A stretch of DNA of 64,000 bases, taken from contig OY294049.1 in the NCBI GenBank assembly GCA_958510825.1, positions 36,918,774-36,982,773 on the forward strand, read 5' to 3'. Numbering within the stretch: position 1 is the stretch's first letter; the number at the start of each line of letters is the position of its first letter. Below are positions 1 through 9,158 of this stretch, one piece after another. Source of the stretch: Brachypterus glaber. Its lineage: Eukaryota > Arthropoda > Insecta > Coleoptera > Kateretidae. The position numbers and the translations under genes were made by a program. The notes beneath the pieces were generated by a model that saw only the letters and a program-made list of their open reading frames with translations, was not told the origin of the DNA and did not search any database.

Positions 1-302
1 ATAAGTTTATGTTAATTTATTTTTTTAATTTATCCAGAGGCGTGCCCAGACGGACAAAATATATGAGGCTTAAAACATTTTTGCCCCAAACTTTTCTGTG
101 TATGTTTTTTGGATTTGTTGTAAAAAATATAGATTTCTAGAGTAAAAATACATATAAAATATCATATAGTGTAACACTGTAGGAGCAACCGTTATCAAAA
201 AATGCAATTAAGAGGAAGTAACATTTTGTGCCACCAAAAACGTTACTTTTTAAAAGGCTATTACTCCTTTAATATTAAATTTAGGTGTTTTGGTGTATAA
301 TA
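1..302. other. left flank, AT-rich non-coding DNA
   Basis: I see no gene here. The sequence is the left part of the site into which the LTR retrotransposon inserted. It rejoins the sequence after 11465 and has the texture of old dispersed repeat DNA. Confidence 0.5.
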
Positions 303-306
303 CTTT
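303..306. repeat. target site duplication CTTT (left copy)
   Basis: CTTT precedes the TG that begins the first LTR. The same four bases follow the CA that ends the second LTR at 11462-11465. A 4-bp duplication is usual for Ty3/gypsy integrases. Confidence 0.8.
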
Positions 307-2609
307 TGTACCGCGTTTTCCTGTCTAGAATAAGTAAAAACTAAAAAATTATCAGGCGCTGCCCTGGTTACTTATTATAGAAAAGAAAATGTACGGTTGC
401 GATCGGCTAACTGGCATCAGTACGGGCACAGGGGTTCATGGATTAAAAATTATGATAATAAGCTTAGTTTAACACCTTGGGCGCCAGAATCTTGTAAACA
501 TACATGTGCTTGGCAGTTTATGTGTTAAGATTCAAACACATAAAAAATAATGTACTAGAATATTAATTATCTTTTACAGCATGTATAAACCTGAAAAATA
601 ACTATGATTTGAATAGATTTGTATATCTTGTGTTGATTATAATTTAAACAAAAACTCAAATATGTGCTGTTACAATGTTTATTTAAAATGACAAGTAGAC
701 AACTTTAATTAATCATATTAATTAAAATAAAATTATAAATTACCAAAAGTATGGTGAAAAGACCCCATTGCGAAATATAAAAAAAATGTGGTGAACTACC
801 CTATTGCAAAAATGTTAAAATATGTATACCAAAATTATTATGGTGAATAACCTAAATAAAAACAGTAATATAAGTTATGTGTTAATAAGTGAAAAATAGT
901 AATCTAGGCGTACGGCCCAAAGTTGCAACTTTGTTTACAAACCAACCTAGAATATTCATAATAAAATAGAGCACCTTAATAAATATTAAAATTTGAGAAC
1001 TTGGATATTTTACCAAAAATAAATATAGTAAACCGCATTTTCATTATTTACACTAAAACTATAAAAACCTGTTAATTAAAGTTGTCCCTGGAACGACCAA
1101 ATACGTTGTCCCACTCCCTGATGATGTACGTCACTGTGCAGAACATTTCCTTGTCCTTGCCTTGAGAACTCCTTACAAATTTGAACACGTTTGAAACTCA
1201 AACGCTTGAGGATCCATCGAAACGTTTGTAAACCTCTTGGCTTAAAAACGGTACTGCAATTTACTGAACATCTTGAAAAATCTTGAAAACTCTTGAAAAC
1301 TAATGTGGAAAATTGAAGAACACCTCAATGAAAATTGAAGTTAAAGTTGAAATGGAAAGCTTCGCCATCGATACTCGTAAAATTTGAGATAACGGTAACG
1401 TTGTAAAATATAAAAGCTTCACCAACAATATTCATAAAATTTGGGATAGAGGTATCGTCAAAACATTCGAAGAACGTTAGAACAGAAATGGAAAAGCTTC
1501 ACCAACAATCTAGAAAGAAAGAACAGCGACTTTAGAACTCAGCCATCGATATGAAAAATCGAAATCCGTAATTAGATTTAAAATAAACTTACCCAGTCCA
1601 AAACTGAATTAATTGGAGCAGTAAGTGCTGAATACTAGAATACTCTGCAGCCTGAAGCCTTCATCTGTACGCCTCTAATGAAAATAAAGAAAACAACGTG
1701 TTAAACACTTGTAACTTAGGTAACCAAAAAGCGACTTACTTTGAAAGATGAATATTGTGGAATTTCCATTAAAACTGCTTGAACTAATTACGTAGGATTA
1801 TACTACACTTCATTACAAACTTATTGCAACATTTTTACACAAACATAAACCACGGATGGTTTCACAAAAATCAGATTCTGATTTTACGACCTGAACGCCA
1901 TTGCTTGTCGTTTTGAAAAAGAACGCCACTCCCTTCAACTCCGGCAAGGTACAAAACTCCCCCCGTGGCGAAACTTGGAACTACGAACAACAAATCGATT
2001 TTGAGGGTAGGCAACACAAAAAACATCTATTCATAATCTCAATAATACTTGAAAATAAAGAAAAAGAATACTCTAAATAAGTTTAAAATGCCTAGCCATA
2101 CATCTAACAATCGTTTCATATGGTTTAAGAAATGATACAACGAAAATAAACCAACTTGAAGTCATCAGCTGACCATGCAATGCATACTGTATACCTGAAT
2201 GCGGGTAGAAGTAAAACTAACCTCAAAATTAGGTAAACAATCTTTGATAATGATTTTATCCGACTTCCAGAAGCTTTAGCTGTGATTAAAAAGGTAAGAC
2301 TAGCTGAAAAACATCAGTAGCTAACTCAAGTACTGAATGTAGTAGATTACTAGACGTTTGTTATTATATTTTAGGCTATCAAAAGTAAACACCAAAAATA
2401 AGACAAATTCTGTAATAAAAGAAAAATGACCCAGAAAATGGAATCAAGGACCATCGCAAGACTTCCACAAGACCATACAATAAGTCTGTACTCAATCTTA
2501 TATGTGCAAATAGAAAGAAATACTAACTTCTGAAAAAATGGTAACATCGTATGATTACGTGACACAGATCAGGTAATCTTTAAAAACAGTGGCAGTCATA
2601 ACTGCTACA
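307..2609 (-). repeat. 3' LTR of the gypsy-like element
   Basis: Begins TGTACC and ends GCTACA on the + strand. It matches 9159-11461 at the same length of 2303 bp. An internal degenerate tandem repeat, whose units start with AAGCTT, lies near 1357, 1414 and 1494. A 64-codon hydrophobic frame at 2371-2565 (-) lies in U3. It differs from its twin by one residue (F/C) and I do not regard it as a gene. Confidence 0.93.
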
Positions 2610-3448
2610 CAGCCCTCCTCCGAATAAATAAAAAATATTTATTCCCAAAAATATTTTTTAACCCAGAGTATAAACTCCAATAGTTAACCCTAAATAGAAC
2701 ATTACAATATCACAAAGAATAACCCCGTAACCAAAAAAAATTACTCCTAACTTATGCTACTAGCATATTCTGATTCTGTAACCAAAAACTATTAAATTTA
2801 CTTATTATTTATTGAAGCTTTATTCCCCTTTCCGAATATATACAAAAATAAAAATCTTTATTTATTTTTCATTGCATTTCTATCCAATTTTTATGAATCA
2901 ATATTGAATCAATGTTTATTGAACTTGTTATTGAATGCATTTTTATTGAATTTTTAGTTAAGCCTGATATCTACGCGTACCACACGCCTATTTACTAGGG
3001 ACAAATCCATGAATTGACAAAATCGAGTTATAGTTACACAATCGGGAAGTTACATAATCGGGAAAATTCTTATTAACTAAAATTCAACAACAATGACTTT
3101 TTAATATCAATAATCCTTATTATTGACACTAAGTCCAAAAACTTTTTAGTCCATAGTTTTGACCGTTATTAACCTTTTAATTTTTCAGGTATTCTAATCA
3201 AGATCTCAATCAAAACTGAAGAACACTCACTCTACACCCATCTACTAAAATGTCGCAGCAATCAGTTCTAGACCTGATCCCTCGAGCATCAAAGAAAATA
3301 TTTTTTTTTTTTTTTTTTACAATATTTGACTTTATTTTATTTAAAATAAAATTTAACTATTTACACTTGACTTTTACTCACTCTTAGCTAATATTTACAA
3401 TTAACGGTTTTATTTTTCTTTCTGAAATTTAAAAACTCATGCATGCAG
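2610..3448 (-). other. 3' non-coding region of the retrotransposon
   Basis: About 840 bp lie between the pol stop and the 3' LTR. A run of T near 3301-3320 (A-run in the sense direction) is visible. I find no env frame or other coding potential. Confidence 0.7.
2613..2621 (-). other. polypurine tract
   Basis: The - strand reads GGAGGAGGG three bases before the 3' LTR. This is the expected place and composition for the plus-strand primer of an LTR retrotransposon. Confidence 0.65.
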
Positions 3449-6400
3449 TTATCCGACGGATACATCACTATTCGAACCCAAATATTTCTTAAGATCTTTA
3501 ACGTGCCAGTCTCCAATGGATTGACCGTTTTTATCCTGTAACACATAAACCAAATTTGACTTTTTACCTATTATCTTACATAACACGTACTTAGGCGCTA
3601 ATTTTGACGCAAAATAATTTACTGCGCTGGAAAGAACTTTATTTCTTTTCCATACCTTCTCACCTATCGTGAACGTTACGTCACGCTTTCTAAGGTTATA
3701 GGCTCTTCTATTTCGCTCGTATGCTTCATGCAATTTAGTTTTTACATCCGCAAAAATGTCTTTTAACCCAACTAAATCCTTAAAATACATTTCCCGAGAA
3801 TCCGGTTCCAACTCAACGTCTTGAGTGGACGAAACTTTGCCATAGTAAGCCCCTGTTAAAGGTACGATTCTTCCAAAATTGAGAAACGCCGGCGAATGTC
3901 CGTGGACCTCATTAACTGCGGTACGAAGCGCAAGACCTATTTTACCTATATTTTTATCCCATTCCCGGTGATTTTCTTTTATATAAGACCTTATCGCCGT
4001 TTCTACCGTTCGATTCTGTCTTTCTGTAGGATTTACTTGTGAATGAAATTTGGCATTGTACCAGATTTTTTGAACTTGATAGTCGTCCGCAAGCTTTTTG
4101 AAAGCTTTCCCAGCAAACTGAGTACCATTATCGACAATAATGTACTGCGGTACGCCATATATTAAGAACACCTGATTTTCTATAAATTTTATTACACCTT
4201 GAGCAGTAGCTGTTTTCAAAGGTTGTAAAAGTGTATATTTTGTGAACCAATCAGATACTACTAATAAATAACAAAACCCTCCATTCGATCTAGGTAATGG
4301 ACCTATAAAATCTGTTGAAATACACTGCCAAGGGAAACTAATATTCTTTTCTTTACCCATCAACCCATGACGTGCATAATTCGGAACCTTTTGTTCAGCG
4401 CAAATTTTACAACACTTAACATATTTCAAAATATCTGATCTCATACGTGGCCAAAAATATTCTTGTGATACCCTATTAAAAGTTTTATAAAAACCCATGT
4501 GAGCTGCTAAAGGATCATCATGACATTCTTTCATAACAAGCACCCTACAGAGTCTCGGAACCAACAACTTCCACTCTTTAATATTCGTTTTAATACCTAA
4601 ATTAGAACGATCAAATTTATATATTTTATCTTCTACAATTCTATACTCTTTATATTGATTTGGACTCTTCAATATCTTTTCTCTTAATGAAACATAGTAC
4701 TCATCTTTACCATACTGTTCCGAATCAAATGATATTAAATTAACTGACGGAAATACTGGTTTTTCTGGTTCAACTTCTTCAAAAGCCCTACTTAATGCAT
4801 CTGGAACTACTTGTAAACTACCCTTACGATATGTAATATTCATGTCATACTGTTGGAGTTTAACCGCCCATCTAGCAATTCTTCCTGTCGGGTCTTTAAA
4901 ATTTGCTAAATACTTTAAACTAGAATGGTCTGTTATAACATTAAACCTAACTCCTTCAATATATCCCCTGAAACGATCAATCGCGAATAAAAGAGCTAAA
5001 CATTCTTTTTCACCGGTGCTAAAATTTCTTTCTGATCTTGAGAGAGTTCTTGAGGCGTATGCAATAACCTTTTCCTTTCCCTCCTGAACCTGTGTTAACA
5101 CTGCTCCCAAACCTACATTACTAGCGTCACATTGTATGGTGAAAACAAGGTCGTACCTAGCACTGGTTAAAACCGGAGCTGAAACAAGAGCTTCTTTTAT
5201 TTTAACAAACGCGACTTCAGCTTCATTATTCCATTTAATTGGTTGTTTCTTTCCTAAACCTTTCAGCAAAGCATTAAGTGGTGCTACTAACGTTGCAAAA
5301 TTTTTTACAAACCGTCTGTACCATGAACATAACCCTATAAACCGTTTAATCTCTGTAGTTGTACTAGGACGTTTATAATTTAACATATCCTGTACTTTTT
5401 CTATATCTGTGCGTAACCCTTCTCTATCCAAAACAAAACCCAAATACTTTAATGATTTTCTAAAAAATTTACACTTATCAAAATTTATTGTAAGATTAGC
5501 TTCTTTTAAAATACGATAAACCTCTTTTAGCAGACGTATATGTTCTTCAAAACTAGATGATACTATTATTATGTCATCTAAATATACAAAAATATATGGT
5601 TCAAAGGCAGCACCAAACAATTTATCCATCAATCGTTGTTGCCTTTGCGCCGCGTTAGCCAACCCAAAACACATACGATTAAAGTGAAATAGACCATAGC
5701 CAGGTACAGTGAAAGCGCATTTTTCCTTTGACCTTTCAGTCAGTGGAATCTGCCAAAAAGCTTTTTTCAGATCGATTGTAGAAATATATCTCGCCTTACC
5801 AAGCATACTTAAAATTCTATCAATTTTTGGTAATGGATAAGAATCCTTCTTTGTTTGAGCATTTAATTTTCTACCATCGAAACAAAGCCTATGCGATCCA
5901 TCAGATTTTTTCACTAACAATACCGGACTATTATAATCGCTATTCGAAGGAGAGACTACCCCTTGTGCTAACATATCTTTTAATTCTTTAACTAAAATTT
6001 CTTGCATATACGGAGACATTTGGTATTGTCGCATTTTAAAAGGTTTGTTATCCCCAGTATCAATATCATGTTTCATTATATGAGTACACCCTAACTTATC
6101 TTTTTTTAGTTCTTTGAACAAATCTTTAACTTTATTAGCTAAATGTTCCTGATCACTACTTAACTCTAAAATTCCAAATTCATTACTAGAATTAATACTA
6201 TTTATTTCTACTTTATTCAAAAATTTCCAAGAATTATTTTCGAAACTTAGAGATATAGAAAATTGTTTCAAAAAATCTACTCCAAAAATAAATTCTGTTT
6301 GCAAAGTCGGTACTACTAAAATTTTTAAAACATTTACTGTATCATTGACTGTAATTGGTAACTCCACAAAACCTAAAACTTTTTGATGTGCCTTATCAGC

Positions 6401-6760
6401 CGTAGTTACATATGGTATACTACTATTACAAATTTCTAAATTTAAACTTTTAATCAAACTAATTCCCAAATTTCCTATAACTGAACAGTTAGCGCCAGTA
6501 TCTATTAATGCTACTATTTGCTTATTAGCGATACTTGCTTTTATATAAGGCCTATTATCATTTGGTAAATTTTCAAAAGGATTTAAATTTACTAAGGAAA
6601 TTAAGTGATTTTTATAAAATGCTTTTACTTTTTCTAGCCAAATTGTCCAATTGAACCAATTGTCTTCGTAGCTACTAGTTATCTTACTATCAGGTATGGC
6701 CTTATGAAGTAGTGAGCGTCGGCCGGGATTTCCCACTACTGCTCTACATTTTTTTGACAA
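3449..6760 (-). CDS. pol: pol polyprotein: protease, RT, RNase H, integrase
   Basis: An open frame of 1103 codons. Protease motif LIDTGA is near residues 85-90. The reverse transcriptase has STIDLKKAFWQIPL near 327 and the catalytic YLDD at about 393-396. RNase H has QCDAS near 543 and the TDHSSL block near 610. The integrase zinc module has H747, H754, C84/C87-type cysteines near 784-787, then the DDE residues near D817, D877 and E913. The domain order PR-RT-RH-IN is that of Ty3/gypsy. The frame has no ATG at its start (the first codon shown is TTG) and overlaps the end of gag by 25 bp in the -1 frame, so it is most likely made by ribosomal frameshifting as a Gag-Pol fusion. No stop or frameshift interrupts it. 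Confidence 0.95.
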   Translation of the reverse strand: MSKKCRAVVGNPGRRSLLHKAIPDSKITSSYEDNWFNWTIWLEKVKAFYKNHLISLVNLNPFENLPNDNRPYIKASIANKQIVALIDTGANCSVIGNLGISLIKSLNLEICNSSIPYVTTADKAHQKVLGFVELPITVNDTVNVLKILVVPTLQTEFIFGVDFLKQFSISLSFENNSWKFLNKVEINSINSSNEFGILELSSDQEHLANKVKDLFKELKKDKLGCTHIMKHDIDTGDNKPFKMRQYQMSPYMQEILVKELKDMLAQGVVSPSNSDYNSPVLLVKKSDGSHRLCFDGRKLNAQTKKDSYPLPKIDRILSMLGKARYISTIDLKKAFWQIPLTERSKEKCAFTVPGYGLFHFNRMCFGLANAAQRQQRLMDKLFGAAFEPYIFVYLDDIIIVSSSFEEHIRLLKEVYRILKEANLTINFDKCKFFRKSLKYLGFVLDREGLRTDIEKVQDMLNYKRPSTTTEIKRFIGLCSWYRRFVKNFATLVAPLNALLKGLGKKQPIKWNNEAEVAFVKIKEALVSAPVLTSARYDLVFTIQCDASNVGLGAVLTQVQEGKEKVIAYASRTLSRSERNFSTGEKECLALLFAIDRFRGYIEGVRFNVITDHSSLKYLANFKDPTGRIARWAVKLQQYDMNITYRKGSLQVVPDALSRAFEEVEPEKPVFPSVNLISFDSEQYGKDEYYVSLREKILKSPNQYKEYRIVEDKIYKFDRSNLGIKTNIKEWKLLVPRLCRVLVMKECHDDPLAAHMGFYKTFNRVSQEYFWPRMRSDILKYVKCCKICAEQKVPNYARHGLMGKEKNISFPWQCISTDFIGPLPRSNGGFCYLLVVSDWFTKYTLLQPLKTATAQGVIKFIENQVFLIYGVPQYIIVDNGTQFAGKAFKKLADDYQVQKIWYNAKFHSQVNPTERQNRTVETAIRSYIKENHREWDKNIGKIGLALRTAVNEVHGHSPAFLNFGRIVPLTGAYYGKVSSTQDVELEPDSREMYFKDLVGLKDIFADVKTKLHEAYERNRRAYNLRKRDVTFTIGEKVWKRNKVLSSAVNYFASKLAPKYVLCKIIGKKSNLVYVLQDKNGQSIGDWHVKDLKKYLGSNSDVSVG

Positions 6761-8250
6761 TTAGAACAATCTTTTAAAAATACGTCTTTTTTTCCACAAC
6801 GGTAACAAAACTTAGTCCTTTTTGCAAGACATTTACTAAAAACATGATTAATTCCATTACAATTATAACAGACTATTTGCTTTACTTGATTACTACTATT
6901 TACTGTACTATTATTTTCTGAACTGCTATTTTTCTGATTTTTATTACTATTAAAATTACTGCTACTATTACTACCAAAAGATTTATATCCATTATTTCTG
7001 AAATTTCTATTATAGTTACCATTACTATTATTATTATTTCTAAAATTGTTACTAAAATTACTATTTGAATTTATCTGACAACAGTGCCCTTCTTTACAAA
7101 CATTTTTACTACTACTTGCTTTATTTACACAACTACTTTCCTCTGCAAAACTACTATCTTGAGTTTCTACCACATTTACCCTAGGTACTGATTTCTTATA
7201 AATTGCGTTTTTATTTGTTACACTTTTTTGTTTCAAAATGTAAGCTTCATCTAACTTTTTACAATACTTTCTGAGGTCTTCAATCGAGTTTACTTCTACT
7301 AATGATAACGGAGTAAAATAATGTGGAAGTATCCTTTCCCTAATTGTTTTCAATTTTGTAAAATCACTAGGATAACGCAAAAGTCTCTTAAATAATGTCT
7401 CCATAGCCGCTGTAAAAACTGAAATTGACTCATCTGGTTTTTGATACTTTGCCCTGATGTCATCCCAAGTATGATCATCTACACTAGCAGACAAAAATTC
7501 TTTCTTTAATAATCCTATTAACTCTGACCAATTATTAACTGAACTTTTAACTGACAAAAACCAAGAGAGCGCCGGCTCTTTAAATAAGTCATAAGCTGTT
7601 TTAAATAAAATTTCATCTGAGACGTTTCTACAAACTTTTAAATAATCTACTTTTTCAATGAACGAAAGTACGTCTCCAGTACCGTCAAAAGAAACACCCC
7701 ATTTATAAACAGGTACAGGCTTTATAAAGTCCGGGTCTGATCTAGCCGAAGTATTAGCTGCTGCATGAAACGTTGTGTCATTTAAAGAAATTCTTGTCAT
7801 ATTAGTTTCATTGACCTTATTCTCATGCGCAGTATGAGCCTCAATCAAATCCGCCTCTAATTCTAAACAAGTGGCTTTAGAAATCTGTAAAAATTTTGTC
7901 CTATCTGCTTCTTTATCCTTTACTTCCGGAAACCTATTTAAACGCTTATTTATGTGCGCTAGATTTGACTTTATACGAATGAGTTGAGAAATTGAGTACT
8001 CAAACTCCTCAAGTTCTTTAACTAAAGTTTTTACAATATCAATATTATCATTAATAGCTTTTACCTCATTATTGAAATTAAACTCCGGATCGACATATTT
8101 ATTGTCCTCCGTTTCCCTTGCTATAGCTCTACTCAATGTTTTAATTTTCGCATTTCTATCATTCCTAGCCGTTAAAGACCTAATACGCAATTCATAATTT
8201 ATTTGCTCTACCGTCAAATATCTAAGATCCATTTTATTTAAATCTTCCAT
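6736..8250 (-). CDS. gag: gag structural protein
   Basis: A frame of 504 codons starting at an ATG (8250). The N-terminal 40 residues are helical and charged, somewhat like a SAP-type segment. A capsid-like middle region follows, then a strongly Asn/Ser-rich linker. The C-terminus has one intact CCHC zinc knuckle (CYNC...H...C). A second knuckle, beginning CYRC, has lost the canonical histidine. Gag assembles the particle and packages element RNA; the knuckle supports nucleic-acid binding. The stop is in the frameshift overlap with pol. The Asn-rich linker is unusually long and of low complexity. It could be misread as a host protein, but its position between leader and pol settles it. Confidence 0.92.
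   Translation of the reverse strand: MEDLNKMDLRYLTVEQINYELRIRSLTARNDRNAKIKTLSRAIARETEDNKYVDPEFNFNNEVKAINDNIDIVKTLVKELEEFEYSISQLIRIKSNLAHINKRLNRFPEVKDKEADRTKFLQISKATCLELEADLIEAHTAHENKVNETNMTRISLNDTTFHAAANTSARSDPDFIKPVPVYKWGVSFDGTGDVLSFIEKVDYLKVCRNVSDEILFKTAYDLFKEPALSWFLSVKSSVNNWSELIGLLKKEFLSASVDDHTWDDIRAKYQKPDESISVFTAAMETLFKRLLRYPSDFTKLKTIRERILPHYFTPLSLVEVNSIEDLRKYCKKLDEAYILKQKSVTNKNAIYKKSVPRVNVVETQDSSFAEESSCVNKASSSKNVCKEGHCCQINSNSNFSNNFRNNNNSNGNYNRNFRNNGYKSFGSNSSSNFNSNKNQKNSSSENNSTVNSSNQVKQIVCYNCNGINHVFSKCLAKRTKFCYRCGKKDVFLKDCSNCQKNVEQ
6748..6754 (-). promoter_or_regulatory. putative -1 frameshift heptamer A_AAA_AAT
   Basis: In the gag frame the - strand reads CAA AAA AAT. The heptamer A-AAA-AAT fits the X-XXY-YYZ rule for -1 slippage. 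It lies just before the gag stop (6736-6738) and inside the gag/pol overlap, exactly where slippage would connect the two open frames. Confidence 0.7.
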
Positions 8251-8274
8251 GATTAAAATTTTAATTTATTACTA

Positions 8275-8455
8275 AAATTTACTATTAAAAATCTGTCAAA
8301 ATCTGTCAAAAATCTTTCGCAATCTCTCTTTAAATAGTCAATATTCTTTCTAAAAATATTCACTCTCAAAAATCTTTTGAAAATCTTTCAGAAATCTTTC
8401 AAAAATCTCTCGCAATCTCACTCAAAATTTGCAATATTTTTTCAAAAATACTTGC
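8275..8455 (-). repeat. imperfect direct repeats at the gag end of the leader
   Basis: Short AAATCTTTC/AAATCTCTC units recur. A block of about 115 bp, containing CGCAATCTC followed by CAATATT and AAAAATA, occurs twice in degenerate form (about 8305 and 8405). Confidence 0.5.
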
Positions 8456-8542
8456 CCTGTCCGCCACTCTTTTTTAGATTCGGATCGGAACCAAAAACTC
8501 CACGATTTATTCTCGCGTACTACTACACCTTTTTTGTTCACC

Positions 8543-8888
8543 CTGTATATTTCAGAATTTCACAAACTCAAAAAATCTCTCATCTTTCATCAAACTTTAA
8601 TCCATTCTATATATTTTAGAATTTCATAACCAAAAACCTCTCAACTTTATTTTCTCCTATATATTTTAGAACTAAAATAACTCACTGGCCAAACTTTTCT
8701 CTCTTTATTTTACTCTATATATTTCAGAATTGAAATAATCAAAACTATGCACCAAAATGTTTGCTTTTCAAAAAAAATTCTCTCTAACTTTTATTTTTAC
8801 CCTGTATATTTCAGAATCAAAAATAACCAAAAACTGTACCACTGCGTCCAATACTTTTTTTATTACGATCCTATATATTTTAGAATTC
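8543..8888 (-). repeat. six-copy motif array in the retrotransposon leader
   Basis: A 17-18 bp motif, + strand CTRTATATTTYAGAAT, begins at 8543, 8607, 8657, 8715, 8802 and 8871, that is every 50-87 bp. A degenerate seventh copy may lie near 8948. The cores are more alike than the sequence between them. The array lies in the untranslated leader between the primer-binding site and gag. Confidence 0.8.
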
Positions 8889-9145
8889 GAATAAAACTCA
8901 AAACTTTACCCTTTTGGTACTCTCAACCTATCCGTGGTTTCTTTTCTCCCTGTATACACCAAACTATTTTTTAAACATTGCACACCTATTGTTTAAATCA
9001 AATCAACAACCATATCCAGTTTTGTCTAAATATCTTAAAAATATCTTAAAAATATCTCAAAAAAAATTTTTTTTTTTTTTTTACTTTATATTTTTTTCAC
9101 AAACTTCAAAAATTTAAAAGTTAAACTAGCTTAATCCCACGTTAT

Positions 9146-9155
9146 TTGGGCGCCA
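9146..9155 (-). other. primer-binding site (tRNA-Lys-like)
   Basis: The - strand reads TGGCGCCCAA three bases inside the 5' LTR. The leading TGG pairs with a tRNA CCA end, and the ten bases fit lysine tRNAs used by many gypsy-class elements. The tRNA identity is inferred. Confidence 0.7.
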
Positions 9156-9158
9156 TTG

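Noticed and set aside
2371..2565. 64-codon hydrophobic frame in the LTR (also at 11223-11417)
   Set aside because: It is present twice only because the LTR is present twice, has no recognisable domain, and differs by a non-conservative F/C change.
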